The position numbers and the translations under genes were made by a program. A stretch of DNA of 34,984 nucleotides. Source: a virus. The stretch spans positions 1 through 34,984 of IMG/VR virus record IMGVR_UViG_3300029922_000197. The stretch is one strand, 5' to 3'. Below, in pieces: positions 19,067-25,850 of the stretch. The notes under the pieces were generated by a model. That model was not told where the DNA came from, searched no databases, and saw only the letters and a program-made list of their open reading frames with translations. The first letter of the stretch is position 1, and the number at the start of each line of letters is the position of its first letter.

Positions 19067-19807
19067 ATGGACAAGCCAGATTTCGCCGCGTTGTTGGAAA
19101 GCATCACATGCTGCAACCTTGCCTACATCACAGACGAGGCGAAATGCCGTGCGGCTTTCGTGAATCGTGGGTATCGCGTGCTCGGGTATTATTCCGACTT
19201 GCAAGCGCAAGCGGTCGCTGTGGTGGCACCAGACGGACGCCAACACCTTTACATCGCAGGGACGCGGGTTACAGACGGTTCCACGATACAAGCCGCTGTG
19301 GACGTGTCTCAGGACGTAGCGGCGGTATTGCCTCCGGTTGATTTAGGCGGCGGCGCACGGTTCGCACGCGGGGCCATGCACAGAGCGCGGCAGATTTGGA
19401 CATGGGCATGTAAGCTGTTCGACATGAACAGCCCTATCGACGTTGCGGGTCACTCGCTGGGGGCTGATACGACGCACGCCATGCCAGCCGTTATGCCGCC
19501 GGTTGTGTTGGGGCAGATGATCGCGTGGGAGCCACCACGGACGGCAGATGACGGATATTGGACGCAATACGGATGGCCGTCGCCACGTTGCATCACGGTC
19601 CTGCATGGCCGGGATTTTTGGGCTTACTACCCGTGGCCGGAAATCAACTGGCAAGGGTTGAAGCATCCCACAGGTCCGATCCTATGGATACACGATGGCA
19701 CATGGGAATGGACGACGCGGGATGCTTGGTATGGGGAACCGTCCGCGATGGCCGATCACGACACGGATGCGGTTATGGCGTCTGTAGATGCTCTTGCTCG
19801 CCCATAG
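19067..19807 (+). CDS. lipase-like alpha/beta hydrolase
   Basis: A 246-residue protein starting at ATG 19067 with an AGG six bases upstream. VAGHSLGAD at residues 126-134 is the nucleophile elbow G-x-S-x-G (Ser130), and the upstream LYIAGTRVTDG and VDLGGGARFARGAMHRARQI segments match class 3 (fungal lipase-like) serine hydrolases. A C-terminal MADHDTDAV supplies a likely catalytic His, and an Asp lies in LHGRDFWAYYP. No signal peptide. It follows the terminator directly and overlaps the convergent minus-strand operon end by 35 bases. Possible roles are cleaving lipid or ester bonds of the host envelope during lysis or entry. Substrate unknown. Confidence 0.75.
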   Translation: MDKPDFAALLESITCCNLAYITDEAKCRAAFVNRGYRVLGYYSDLQAQAVAVVAPDGRQHLYIAGTRVTDGSTIQAAVDVSQDVAAVLPPVDLGGGARFARGAMHRARQIWTWACKLFDMNSPIDVAGHSLGADTTHAMPAVMPPVVLGQMIAWEPPRTADDGYWTQYGWPSPRCITVLHGRDFWAYYPWPEINWQGLKHPTGPILWIHDGTWEWTTRDAWYGEPSAMADHDTDAVMASVDALARP

Positions 19808-19940
19808 CTTCTACCCATATGATTGAACCGTCTGGCCGGGTGACGTATCCGGGAACAGGCATACCGGCGCGATCAATCGGCAGTCGCGGGATGATGGCTT
19901 TGTTGCCGTTTATATCGGTCGCGATCACTTTGTCACTCAT
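19773..19940 (-). CDS. small phage protein of unknown function
   Basis: A 55-residue protein. The ATG at 19940 has a strong GGGAGGA Shine-Dalgarno, so I prefer it over the longer in-frame start. The core (KVIATDINGNKAIIPRLPID) and PVPGYVTRPDGSIIWVE look like a compact beta protein. It is the last gene of the minus-strand operon and its 3' end overlaps the convergent lipase-like gene. Confidence 0.65.
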   Translation of the reverse strand: MSDKVIATDINGNKAIIPRLPIDRAGMPVPGYVTRPDGSIIWVEAMGEQEHLQTP

Positions 19941-20241
19941 GGCGATTCCTCCCGTAGCACCGCGCCTGTGCGCCGCATGTGCTCGCAATACGCACGCACC
20001 AAAACCCGATGCTCATGCGGGATTTCGATTTCGTGCAGGCCCATTCCTCAGTCGCCACCACCGGCACGATCTGCCAGCCGGATGCGGTGAGGTGGGTGAG
20101 GAAAGCGGCGAGGGCGGCTTGGGCGCATTCGTCAGGGTTGTTTAATTGCGCGGAATCGCCAGGACATTCGCCTCGTGCGTCGGCAATTTCGTCAATCGCC
20201 CGCGCCATCGCCTCAACGGCGGATTGTGTTTGGTCGGTCAT
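19933..20241 (-). CDS. small phage accessory protein
   Basis: A 102-residue protein. The second of two close ATGs (20241) is preferred because GAGG lies six bases before it. The N-terminal helix (TDQTQSAVEAMARAIDEIAD), then DECAQAALAAFLTHLTASGW, and QIVPVVATEEW are typical of a frequent small phage protein family with an Ala-rich helix pair and a short tail. Function unknown. It overlaps the downstream gene by 8 bases. Confidence 0.65.
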   Translation of the reverse strand: MTDQTQSAVEAMARAIDEIADARGECPGDSAQLNNPDECAQAALAAFLTHLTASGWQIVPVVATEEWACTKSKSRMSIGFWCVRIASTCGAQARCYGRNRHE

Positions 20242-20243
20242 GA

Positions 20244-20498
20244 TCATCCTCGCCCCTTTGAATTACGCAGTTGATCGAGGACCATCTGATTGCCCGCTTC
20301 GATGTTCGCCGCAACGGTGCGCATGGCAATTTCTGGCGTGGTCGTGCGCTGATCCTGTAGGGCAACCAACTTTCCGACCATATTTGCAGCCACAGCCAAC
20401 ACTTCCATTGCCGACAAGCTACTCGCGTGTTTATTTACCAGGGCGCAGATGTCTTGATAGGCGACCTCATGCTCGGGGTTTGCAGTCTTGATTCTCAT
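20244..20498 (-). CDS. small helical phage protein
   Basis: An 84-residue, almost entirely helical protein (HEVAYQDICALVNKHASSLS and EVLAVAANMVGKLVALQDQR). It starts in an ATGA overlap with the upstream gene. It resembles small accessory proteins seen in phage early operons, but I know no function. Confidence 0.65.
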   Translation of the reverse strand: MRIKTANPEHEVAYQDICALVNKHASSLSAMEVLAVAANMVGKLVALQDQRTTTPEIAMRTVAANIEAGNQMVLDQLRNSKGRG

Positions 20499-20881
20499 GT
20501 TCCCACATTCGGGCCTTCGCGCCCGTCCATCTCATACCAAGTGAACTCGCCATCCTCGCCTACCGGAAAGTGTGCTCGGCAAGTTGAGCAGAATGTGCCG
20601 CTATAAAATTCAGGATCGCGGGCATATGTCTCAGCCAACGAGCGACCCATGACGGTGATTGCTTGACATTTCAGGTGCCGATACGCATCCCGATACGGGC
20701 GCACAAACCCTTTGTCGCGCTCGAACTTGCTCAACACAACGTAGGCTTTTTGTAGCCCGGTAGAGGGATCAATATCGCGGTGATCGGGCGTGACGGGCTT
20801 TCCGTCCGTCAATTCCCGCGCGCTGCGATCAGCCGGAATAGTGCTGGCGTTCAAGCGTTTTATTTCATCTTCGATACTCAT
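20495..20881 (-). CDS. zinc-binding phage protein of unknown function
   Basis: A 128-residue protein. The C-terminal half holds AETYARDPEFYSGTFCSTCR, then AHFPVGEDGEFTWYEMDG, a conserved pattern I recall from many phage and prophage proteins, with a CxxC that may bind zinc. The N-terminal half has HRDIDPSTGLQKAYVVLS. The family has no assigned role that I know. Its start is preceded by an AGAGGG site. The small ORF at 20911-20994 lies 29 bases upstream. Confidence 0.75.
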   Translation of the reverse strand: MSIEDEIKRLNASTIPADRSARELTDGKPVTPDHRDIDPSTGLQKAYVVLSKFERDKGFVRPYRDAYRHLKCQAITVMGRSLAETYARDPEFYSGTFCSTCRAHFPVGEDGEFTWYEMDGREGPNVGT

Positions 20882-20910
20882 CTATATGCCCTCTATTGGT
20901 CAGTGCTAAA

Positions 20911-20994
20911 TCACCGCGCAGGCTCAAACAGCCGGAACCGCCGCGCCGCAGCCTCCCGCACCGCCTCGTGCGCGGCCTGCGAATTGTCGGTCAT
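20911..20994 (-). CDS. micro-protein, 27 residues
   Basis: ATG at 20994 overlaps the stop of the frameshifted gene upstream (ATGA), giving MTDNSQAAHEAVREAAARRF plus seven more residues (RLFEPAR). One amphipathic helix is likely. Support is the coupling overlap and the gap it fills between neighbours; it could also be a non-functional remnant of a larger gene. Confidence 0.45.
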   Translation of the reverse strand: MTDNSQAAHEAVREAAARRFRLFEPAR

Positions 20995-21247
20995 GGCTGT
21001 TCTCCGATCTTCGCCAGCAGCGCGCGGGCTGTTTCCCACATGTCGCGATCCTTGCCGCTTGTGTCCGGCTCCCAGCGGTCAACCATTGCCCGCAGTGCCT
21101 CCACCAGCGCGTCATGGTGGTGGAGGCGAGGGTGATGAACGCCGCCTCGCCCTTTGTGTCGGCAGTTGCAACCCGATCACCGTCGCAATTCAGCACAAAA
21201 TATTCCACAGCGCGCCAAGGCATCCGCAAATCCGCGCGCTCGCTCAT
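20991..21247 (-). pseudogene. small phage protein, frameshifted near 21122
   Basis: The start is ATG 21247, overlapping the upstream stop. The first ~41 residues (DLRMPWRAVEYFVLNCDGDR, then ATADTKGEAAFITLA) read in one frame. From ~21122 the sensible continuation lies in the -1 frame: HHDALVEALRAMVDRWEPDT, then DMWETARALLAKIGEQP, stopping at 20991 in an ATGA overlap with the next gene. The unshifted frame runs on as an unnatural Arg/Trp/Cys-rich tail. So one base is missing (or two extra) around 21122. No canonical slippery heptamer is visible, so a mutation or assembly error is likelier than programmed frameshifting. Confidence 0.6.
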
Positions 21248-21696
21248 CGTGCGGGTTCCTTTTGTGGTTCGATGATTTGCTCCGATACCCACGCGCGCAT
21301 GCGGAGCCACCGCGCTTCTGGTGTTTCGCCCCAATCGCCTTCGTCATTTTCGAACTCGATTTCTTGAACAAGCTGGTGCGCAATGCCAAATTCTTGGGCG
21401 ATGCGGTCGGAATCATGGATATCGATATTCGTCATATCGACGCCACGCTTCACGCCTACGCTGCCAATGGCACAGACATTGACGCTCGCCATTTCAGGCT
21501 GTGCAGAAGCAGGGGCAGGGGCAACAATAACCAAATCATTCGCGATCAGTTGCTTTACTGGCATCGCGTCCAGTGCATCAAGCATCTCGCGCAAAAATGC
21601 CTGACCACGCTTGCCACGGATCGCGCTGGCGACTTGGCCGCGCCAGCGGATCAAAGCCCACTGCTCGCAGTCTTCGCTGTATCCTGACCGGGTCAT
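21244..21696 (-). CDS. conserved phage protein of unknown function
   Basis: A 150-residue protein beginning MTRSGYSEDCEQWALIRWRG, followed by QVASAIRGKRGQAFLREML. This opening is highly recognisable from many phages and prophages. The later part has MTNIDIHDSDRIAQEFGIAH, then EFENDEGDWGETPEARWLR and a C-terminal VRAWV-type helix (MRAWVSEQI). It is probably helical and basic at the N-terminus. Known only as a hypothetical family to me. It starts in an ATGA overlap with the upstream zinc-finger gene. Confidence 0.8.
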   Translation of the reverse strand: MTRSGYSEDCEQWALIRWRGQVASAIRGKRGQAFLREMLDALDAMPVKQLIANDLVIVAPAPASAQPEMASVNVCAIGSVGVKRGVDMTNIDIHDSDRIAQEFGIAHQLVQEIEFENDEGDWGETPEARWLRMRAWVSEQIIEPQKEPAR

Positions 21697-21854
21697 CGTG
21701 CCTGTTCCTTTGCTTTGAACTCATCGCACGCAGGGTCATCGTGACTCGGTGAATGGAAGTGCCAATTACAGAAATCAGGAACTTTAAGTCCTTGCAGGCG
21801 GTATCCTTTGCGGAAGTGTTGACAATTAGCACAGTGCTCGTGTCCGTCGCTCAT
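21693..21854 (-). CDS. small zinc-finger-like protein, 53 residues
   Basis: ATG 21854 is overlapped by the stop of the Ala-rich gene upstream (ATGA), and its own stop overlaps the next start. The translation begins MSDGHEHCANCQHFRKGYRL and continues VPDFCNWHFHSPSHDDPACD. Four Cys and several His (CxxC, then C...H.H...C) suggest one zinc site. Small proteins of this type are frequent in phage early operons. The gene is short but well supported by overlap on both sides. Confidence 0.7.
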   Translation of the reverse strand: MSDGHEHCANCQHFRKGYRLQGLKVPDFCNWHFHSPSHDDPACDEFKAKEQAR

Positions 21855-22540
21855 TGCCCCGCCTCCCCGATAGGTGCTGCGGCAATAAGTTCGACCAGCT
21901 TATCCGCCATTTTTGTGTAGGCGGCATAGGCGGCATCGGCGGCATAGGCGGCATCGGCGGCACGGGCGGCATGGGCGGCGGCAGAGGCGGCATCGGCGGC
22001 ATCGGCGGCATAGGCGGCATAGGCGGCATAGGCGGCATAGGCGGCATCGGCGGCATGGGCGGCACGGGCGGCGGCATTGGCGGTATCGCTCTGCCACCCC
22101 GTTTCATATCCGCGCGCCACGCGCTCAATCGCCGCCTCGCAGTTTGGCCGTCCAAGCGCAGCAGGTAATGCAATCTCACGCAGCATCCAGGCCGCGAATT
22201 GCGGCCACACATTGCTTAAATCAGCGTTTTGCTGAATAGCGTTAGAAAATCGCATCGGCCATTGACGCGCTAAAGCAACCGGCAAACCTTCAAAAATTGT
22301 ATCTTCAAGATACGCCAGTTGCGGTGGAGTGCCCAAAATTTCCGCCAGCCTCTCGTGATCATCACGCGGCACGCTGCCGTCTACCAAAAGCCGACTGATT
22401 GAGTTCAGAGAACAACCAACGGCACATCCGCGTCCGTCTTTCCAGTATTGGCCCTTCACAATTTGATCTGCGTCCGCGTGCCGTTGCAGTTCTGCAAGAA
22501 AAGCCTCGCGGGTGACGAGTGGGTGAGAGTATGCGAGCAT
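21851..22540 (-). CDS. protein with Ala-Tyr/Ala-Asp tandem repeat tail
   Basis: A 229-residue protein. Residues 1-~150 look like a normal globular domain (MLAYSHPLVTREAFLAELQR, then IVKGQYWKDGRGCAVGCSLN). Residues ~153-210 are a low-complexity run of AAY, AAD and AAH triplets, predicted as one long Ala-rich helix. The C-terminal MADKLVELIAAAP helix follows. I recall related phage proteins with variable numbers of these triplets and no known function. The repeat is encoded by short GC-rich units and probably changes length by slippage. Confidence 0.75.
   Translation of the reverse strand: MLAYSHPLVTREAFLAELQRHADADQIVKGQYWKDGRGCAVGCSLNSISRLLVDGSVPRDDHERLAEILGTPPQLAYLEDTIFEGLPVALARQWPMRFSNAIQQNADLSNVWPQFAAWMLREIALPAALGRPNCEAAIERVARGYETGWQSDTANAAARAAHAADAAYAAYAAYAAYAADAADAASAAAHAARAADAAYAADAAYAAYTKMADKLVELIAAAPIGEAGQ
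21917..22086 (-). repeat. GCC-rich 6/9-base tandem repeat inside the Ala-rich gene
   Basis: On the plus strand the unit is GGCGGCATA or GGCGGCATC with occasional GGCGGCACG and GGCGGCATG variants, repeated about eighteen times. On the coding strand it gives TAT/GAT/CAT codons between pairs of GCC. Two other frames are also open and give Met-Pro-Pro or Ile-Gly-Gly repeats, which are by-products. Confidence 0.9.
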
Positions 22541-22965
22541 TATTTGATTTCCTTTGCTTCGAGGGCGGTAATGGCCCGTTCAAGGCGCTGGTAGGCTGTT
22601 CGATGCCCCTTGCCGCCAGCATTCCAATCCGTCCACGCAGCCCGCAATTCCGCCACCGGGTCTTTCGGCGCGCGGGCGGCCTCCAAAGCGCTCACCGCGT
22701 CATGGAACGCGAAATACGCGTCGTTTTGAATGTCTGAACTAGACAATTTCCGGTCCATAAATTCTAAAATCGGGGCGCAAGCCGCCACCACGCGGCGCTC
22801 CAACTCGGTCAGAGGGTCGGGGGTGGGGAGCGGGTGCAGCGAACACGGCGGTACAAGCACATTCCCAGCGTTATCCGGTAGGTTGGTTTCGATGTGAAAC
22901 CATCCTCGGTCCTCTCGGCCAACCACCACCATCGCCCGATCACCGGGCTTAAATTCCTGCGTCAT
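22540..22965 (-). CDS. small phage early protein, SH3-like N-terminus
   Basis: A 141-residue protein with a strong AGGAGG Shine-Dalgarno. The N-terminal FKPGDRAMVVVGREDRGWFH, then NAGNVLVPPCSLHPLP, looks like a small KOW/SH3-type beta barrel. The C-terminal half is helical (LTELERRVVAACAPILEFMD; PVAELRAAWTDWNAGGKG). Function unknown. It follows a 54-base non-coding gap with repeated TTTCCGTCAAT motifs, so it may have its own promoter. Confidence 0.7.
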   Translation of the reverse strand: MTQEFKPGDRAMVVVGREDRGWFHIETNLPDNAGNVLVPPCSLHPLPTPDPLTELERRVVAACAPILEFMDRKLSSSDIQNDAYFAFHDAVSALEAARAPKDPVAELRAAWTDWNAGGKGHRTAYQRLERAITALEAKEIK

Positions 22966-23019
22966 CTCTACCTCCTATGGTTTCCGTCAATTCATCACGC
23001 GCAATCGTTTCCGTCAATC
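22966..23019 (-). promoter_or_regulatory. intergenic region with two TTTCCGTCAAT motifs
   Basis: On the plus strand TTTCCGTCAAT occurs at 22981-22991 and 23008-23018. On the coding (minus) strand this reads ATTGACGGAAA, so the outer copy contains a possible -35 (TTGACG) with a poor -10 candidate (TGAATT) 17 bases later. An AGGAGG ribosome site follows. The same motif occurs twice in the divergent promoter region at 27513-27538, suggesting a shared operator or promoter element. Confidence 0.45.
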
Positions 23020-23277
23020 CTAATCCGCGCACAACGACGCAAGTTTCGGAAGGAAAGACACAGCAATGGGGTGAAACGGCGGCAACGGTTGCGCGCCGTA
23101 GTCATCGCGCGGATTGCGTTCTGGCACGACATCGTCATCACCGGGCAGTTGCAACCCCAGTTGCGCCGCCAAGCCACGCAGAGCGGGTTTGGACATATGC
23201 AGTGCGATAGAACATTCCCTCAGAGATTTCCCGTTGGCGAGCATTTCGGCAAAACGGGAATGGCGTATCGGTTTCAT
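23020..23277 (-). CDS. helix-turn-helix-like protein
   Basis: An 85-residue protein starting one base after the ERF gene stop. Residues 5-40 (RHSRFAEMLANGKSLRECSI, then ALHMSKPALRGLAAQLGLQL) have the A..L..G.S......L..S...LR..A pattern of a homeodomain-like or HTH DNA-binding unit. The remainder is charged, then Pro-rich. It may regulate phage transcription; the repeated motif just downstream of its 3' end and in the main divergent promoter is a plausible target, though nothing shows that directly. Confidence 0.55.
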   Translation of the reverse strand: MKPIRHSRFAEMLANGKSLRECSIALHMSKPALRGLAAQLGLQLPGDDDVVPERNPRDDYGAQPLPPFHPIAVSFLPKLASLCAD

Positions 23278-23278
23278 T

Positions 23279-24364
23279 TCACTCTCCGTTTTGCATGCGC
23301 TTGAACGCGCGGGTTTGAGCTTCCGTGGCAATTTTCCAATTGGAAGGGTTTGTGGTTTCCAGCTTCCGCATGCCGTCGCGATGTTGATCAGACAAAGCCT
23401 CAAATTCGGCCAACGTCTGACAGTTATCGTAAGCCTCGCACGCGGCCCGGAGGCGTGGGCCGATGTTTGCGTAGGGGCTTTCCGGTTCAGACGGCTTAGG
23501 CGCGTCCATAGCCAGTTCTGCGGCGTCCAGACGGCCCTCGTTATCGACCGGCGCATCGTCGTCGGTTACGGGCTGGCCTTTGAGCTTCTGTGCTTTCTTG
23601 ACGAACAGAGCGGTTTTAAGACGTTCAAAGTCTTTCTCTTGCACGTCCGCCGCACGCCTCGCGCCAGCTTTCTGCGCGATCAGGAACTTGGATAGATCTG
23701 TGCCGGTATCGCGCGCCAAATCCTCCATTTCTCCAACTTGTTCGGCTGATATGAACTGCATCCCGCCGCGCACTGCGTCGTCATCCTCGTCCGTGCGGAC
23801 AACATTCAGCAGTAGATCGGTAGCATACCGTTTGCCGTATTGTAGCGTGGAACCCATCGCTTGCAGGTTGTTCCGCCCTGGCCCGCTATCGAGAGGGAGC
23901 GGGATAGACGCCGAACGTGAGTGGCCTTTTGAGTGCAACAGTGTGGCAGTGATAACCGCACCGCCGCCTTGCCCATCGCGTTGCGCGGCGTCAAATGTCA
24001 ACACAAAACCATGACGGCGCAATCGAGGACGCAGAACCTCGTCCATATCTTCCCACGTCGCGAATTTGTAGCTTTTGGCCTGCGGACCTTCCCCCAGCTT
24101 GACCGTGCCGTTCTTTTGAACACGCGGGATTTCAGCCGCAAGTTCAGCGAACGCTGCATTAAATTCCGTCTCCGCTTCACGCGCCAACACGCGCTCTTGC
24201 AGGTTCAGCAATTCCGTCAGTTTGTTCACGTCCACATCAGGATTGGATGACGCGGCTGCGATGATGTTGAGCAGCGCCGTGGTTTGCGATTGCGCAACCG
24301 GCAACTGTCCGGATGGTTGCGCCACGATGGCAGTTTCTTCGTGTTCGATGGTGATTTCGCTCAT
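23279..24364 (-). CDS. ERF-family single-strand annealing recombinase
   Basis: A 361-residue protein. The region ~70-200 holds the ERF pattern: FNAAFAELAAEIPRVQKNGT, then YKFATWEDMDEVLRPRLRRH, HGFVLTFDAAQR, and STLQYGKRYATDLLLNVVRT followed by EDDDA. ERF proteins anneal complementary single strands in phage recombination and replication. The C-terminal ~120 residues are a separate helical extension (RLRAACEAYDNCQTLAEFEA) often seen in phage homologues. The start overlaps the exonuclease stop (ATGA), forming the usual exonuclease-annealase pair. Confidence 0.9.
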   Translation of the reverse strand: MSEITIEHEETAIVAQPSGQLPVAQSQTTALLNIIAAASSNPDVDVNKLTELLNLQERVLAREAETEFNAAFAELAAEIPRVQKNGTVKLGEGPQAKSYKFATWEDMDEVLRPRLRRHGFVLTFDAAQRDGQGGGAVITATLLHSKGHSRSASIPLPLDSGPGRNNLQAMGSTLQYGKRYATDLLLNVVRTDEDDDAVRGGMQFISAEQVGEMEDLARDTGTDLSKFLIAQKAGARRAADVQEKDFERLKTALFVKKAQKLKGQPVTDDDAPVDNEGRLDAAELAMDAPKPSEPESPYANIGPRLRAACEAYDNCQTLAEFEALSDQHRDGMRKLETTNPSNWKIATEAQTRAFKRMQNGE

Positions 24365-25272
24365 GTGCCTTTGGCCTCTTTGATCCGTAGGGTGCCGCGT
24401 TTATCCCGGCTCAAATAAAGCGCGGGACTGTCGAAATCAGGCGGCGGGACGTATGCGCTATCGGCATCACCCATCACCGCCAAGATGAAGTTTTTCGCCG
24501 CTTGCTGGCGATTGTTTGACGCTATCGACGCCGCGCGTTCGTTGATCAGGATCGTCGCAAATTCGTGAACGTGCGGTTGCAAATCTTCGGGTATCTCAAC
24601 CGGCTTGCTATCTTGCGGTTTCGGAAACATCGCCCGCAAAGCAGCGGCAGTGCTGTCTGATCCGTCCACGGTCGGCACATTCACGCCGTCGAGCACATCT
24701 TGCCAAAACTGGCGCACGCGAGATCGGATTTCCGCCGTCAACCGGGGCCGCGCTTTGCGCTTCCATAGGTGCGGATCGTTGCCACCGACAAGGCACGCCA
24801 CAGCGCCCCATGAGAACCCCGCAGCGGCCATTTCGTGATGATGCTGTAGTTCCACGTAGAGCGGCGGCGAACCGCCCCATACGCGCTTCCAAACGAGGTA
24901 ATCCACGCATTTGATTTGCAGTGCGCCGGGGCCGGTGAACTGTTCCTCGTTGTGATGCACAATCTGATAATCCAGCGTCGCACCGAGGCCGGGGGTTGTA
25001 TCGTCAATCGCGTATCCCCCTCGCAGCACAGTCCATCCGTGCGTTTCCGCCGCCCATTTGGCTACAGCAGGCTCCAATCGCAAACCCCAATCTGTGCGAT
25101 CATTTTCGCTGAACTGATCGGGAATACGGCCAGATTTGACTTGGTAGAGCGTGAACGCGGATGCGGCGTATCCAGCTTCCTCGCCAAACAAAGCGGAGAC
25201 TTCTGATCCGCCGATATGCTTTTGGCGTAGCGCCAGCCATTCCGCGCGATCTTCGGGTATAGGGATAATCAT
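24361..25272 (-). CDS. YqaJ/lambda-exo-type recombination nuclease, possible active-site change
   Basis: A 303-residue protein. I start it at ATG 25272, which overlaps the upstream micro-gene stop; the longer frame to 25482 is a run-on. Motifs include RQKHIGGSEVSALFG (13-30), WGLRLEPAVAKW (62-73), GLGATLDYQI (95-104, Asp101) and GALQIKCVDYLVWK (116-129). Family members degrade one DNA strand for recombination by the annealase. The family metal-binding motif is usually E-x-K, but here residues 119-121 are Gln-Ile-Lys (codon CAA), so a catalytic Glu appears replaced. It pairs with the ERF gene next door. Confidence 0.85.
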   Translation of the reverse strand: MIIPIPEDRAEWLALRQKHIGGSEVSALFGEEAGYAASAFTLYQVKSGRIPDQFSENDRTDWGLRLEPAVAKWAAETHGWTVLRGGYAIDDTTPGLGATLDYQIVHHNEEQFTGPGALQIKCVDYLVWKRVWGGSPPLYVELQHHHEMAAAGFSWGAVACLVGGNDPHLWKRKARPRLTAEIRSRVRQFWQDVLDGVNVPTVDGSDSTAAALRAMFPKPQDSKPVEIPEDLQPHVHEFATILINERAASIASNNRQQAAKNFILAVMGDADSAYVPPPDFDSPALYLSRDKRGTLRIKEAKGT

Positions 25273-25385
25273 CGGATATACCACCGAGCTAGCCACGGAA
25301 TTACGTCTGCGCACAACCATGACAACGCAAGCCATGTGGCGATGAGTGCAAGTGTGAATCCGTGGTATTTGATTTGTTTCCACAT
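25269..25385 (-). CDS. 38-residue membrane micro-protein
   Basis: ATG 25385 follows a strong GGAGAGAG site. The sequence starts MWKQIKYHGFTLALIATWLA and continues LSWLCADVIPWLARWYIR, so one membrane span at ~9-30. Its stop overlaps the nuclease start (ATGA), which couples their translation. Single-span micro-proteins of this size in early operons sometimes act on host membrane functions, but no family is recognised. Confidence 0.6.
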   Translation of the reverse strand: MWKQIKYHGFTLALIATWLALSWLCADVIPWLARWYIR

Positions 25386-25400
25386 ATTTCTCTCTCCGTT

Positions 25401-25442
25401 CCCCGCCGAACCAGCCCGCGAGGGGCGTCCAATTCGGCGGGG
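25401..25442 (-). promoter_or_regulatory. structured leader: 10-bp perfect inverted repeat
   Basis: CCCCGCCGAA (25401-25410) pairs perfectly with TTCGGCGGGG (25433-25442); the 22-base loop has a smaller GCCC/GGGC pairing. It lies in the non-coding gap just ahead of the micro-protein and nuclease-annealase genes and ends 15 bases before the start codon. It lacks a T run, so a leader or RNA-processing structure is more likely than a terminator. Confidence 0.5.
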
Positions 25443-25539
25443 CTTCTGCGGCCCGAATCGTGGCCGTGTTAATGCGGCACACGTCCGCAGAGTGCGATTA
25501 GCGATATGTCTCCGCATGCCAGACGTTATGGTTGATGCG

Positions 25540-25773
25540 TCACCATACAAATACTTCTTTCATTACTTTTTCTTGCCATTCCGGAGTAATCAGCGACTCA
25601 TATACGCAATTCCGGCGACAAGAGTTGTTCAGAGTTGCCAATTGCTGAGAAATAGCCCAACTCGGATGCATTGGGCGATCATGCACGATCAAGTATTCAC
25701 CATTCAAAACAGCACAAACCGCCTCTTGCGTTGTTAGGCACTTGCCTTTCATGTATTTCCGATGGCGGCTCAC
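25540..25773 (-). CDS. small phage protein, GTG start
   Basis: A 77-residue protein. The GTG at 25773 has GGGAGG 9 bases upstream and overlaps the stop of the micro-gene before it (GTGA). The sequence begins VSRHRKYMKGKCLTTQEAVC and contains LNGEYLIVHDRPMHPSWAIS and NNSCRRNCVYESLIT. It resembles small proteins with a conserved Trp-rich core, function unknown. Its AT content is higher than the neighbours. After it comes a 154-base stretch (25386-25539) with no convincing gene, holding the structured leader. Confidence 0.6.
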   Translation of the reverse strand: MSRHRKYMKGKCLTTQEAVCAVLNGEYLIVHDRPMHPSWAISQQLATLNNSCRRNCVYESLITPEWQEKVMKEVFVW

Positions 25774-25850
25774 AGCGTAAACCTCCCAAAAATCGCACTC
25801 ACAATCTGACGGCGGATGCGCGCGAGGCGCAGGCGGGTGCGTCGTGTCAT
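25770..25850 (-). CDS. Arg-rich micro-protein, 26 residues
   Basis: ATG 25850 overlaps the upstream stop (ATGA), and the stop overlaps the next GTG start. The sequence is MTRRTRLRLARIRRQIVSAI plus FGRFTL: a strongly basic amphipathic helix. The double overlap suggests translation, and its own 3' end carries the Shine-Dalgarno of the next gene. It could be only a translational relay. Confidence 0.45.
   Translation of the reverse strand: MTRRTRLRLARIRRQIVSAIFGRFTL

Noticed and set aside
21917-22086. CRISPR array
   Set aside because: Units are 6-9 bases in a coding frame with no unique spacers and no cas genes nearby.
21826-22239. Met-Pro-Pro, Ile-Gly-Gly and Arg-His repeat frames over the GCC-rich repeat
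   Set aside because: By-products of the tandem repeat; only the Ala-rich frame has globular flanks and overlaps with its neighbours.
25273-25482. 70-codon N-terminal extension of the nuclease
   Set aside because: It runs through the micro-protein gene and structured leader, and the family begins at the residues coded from 25272.
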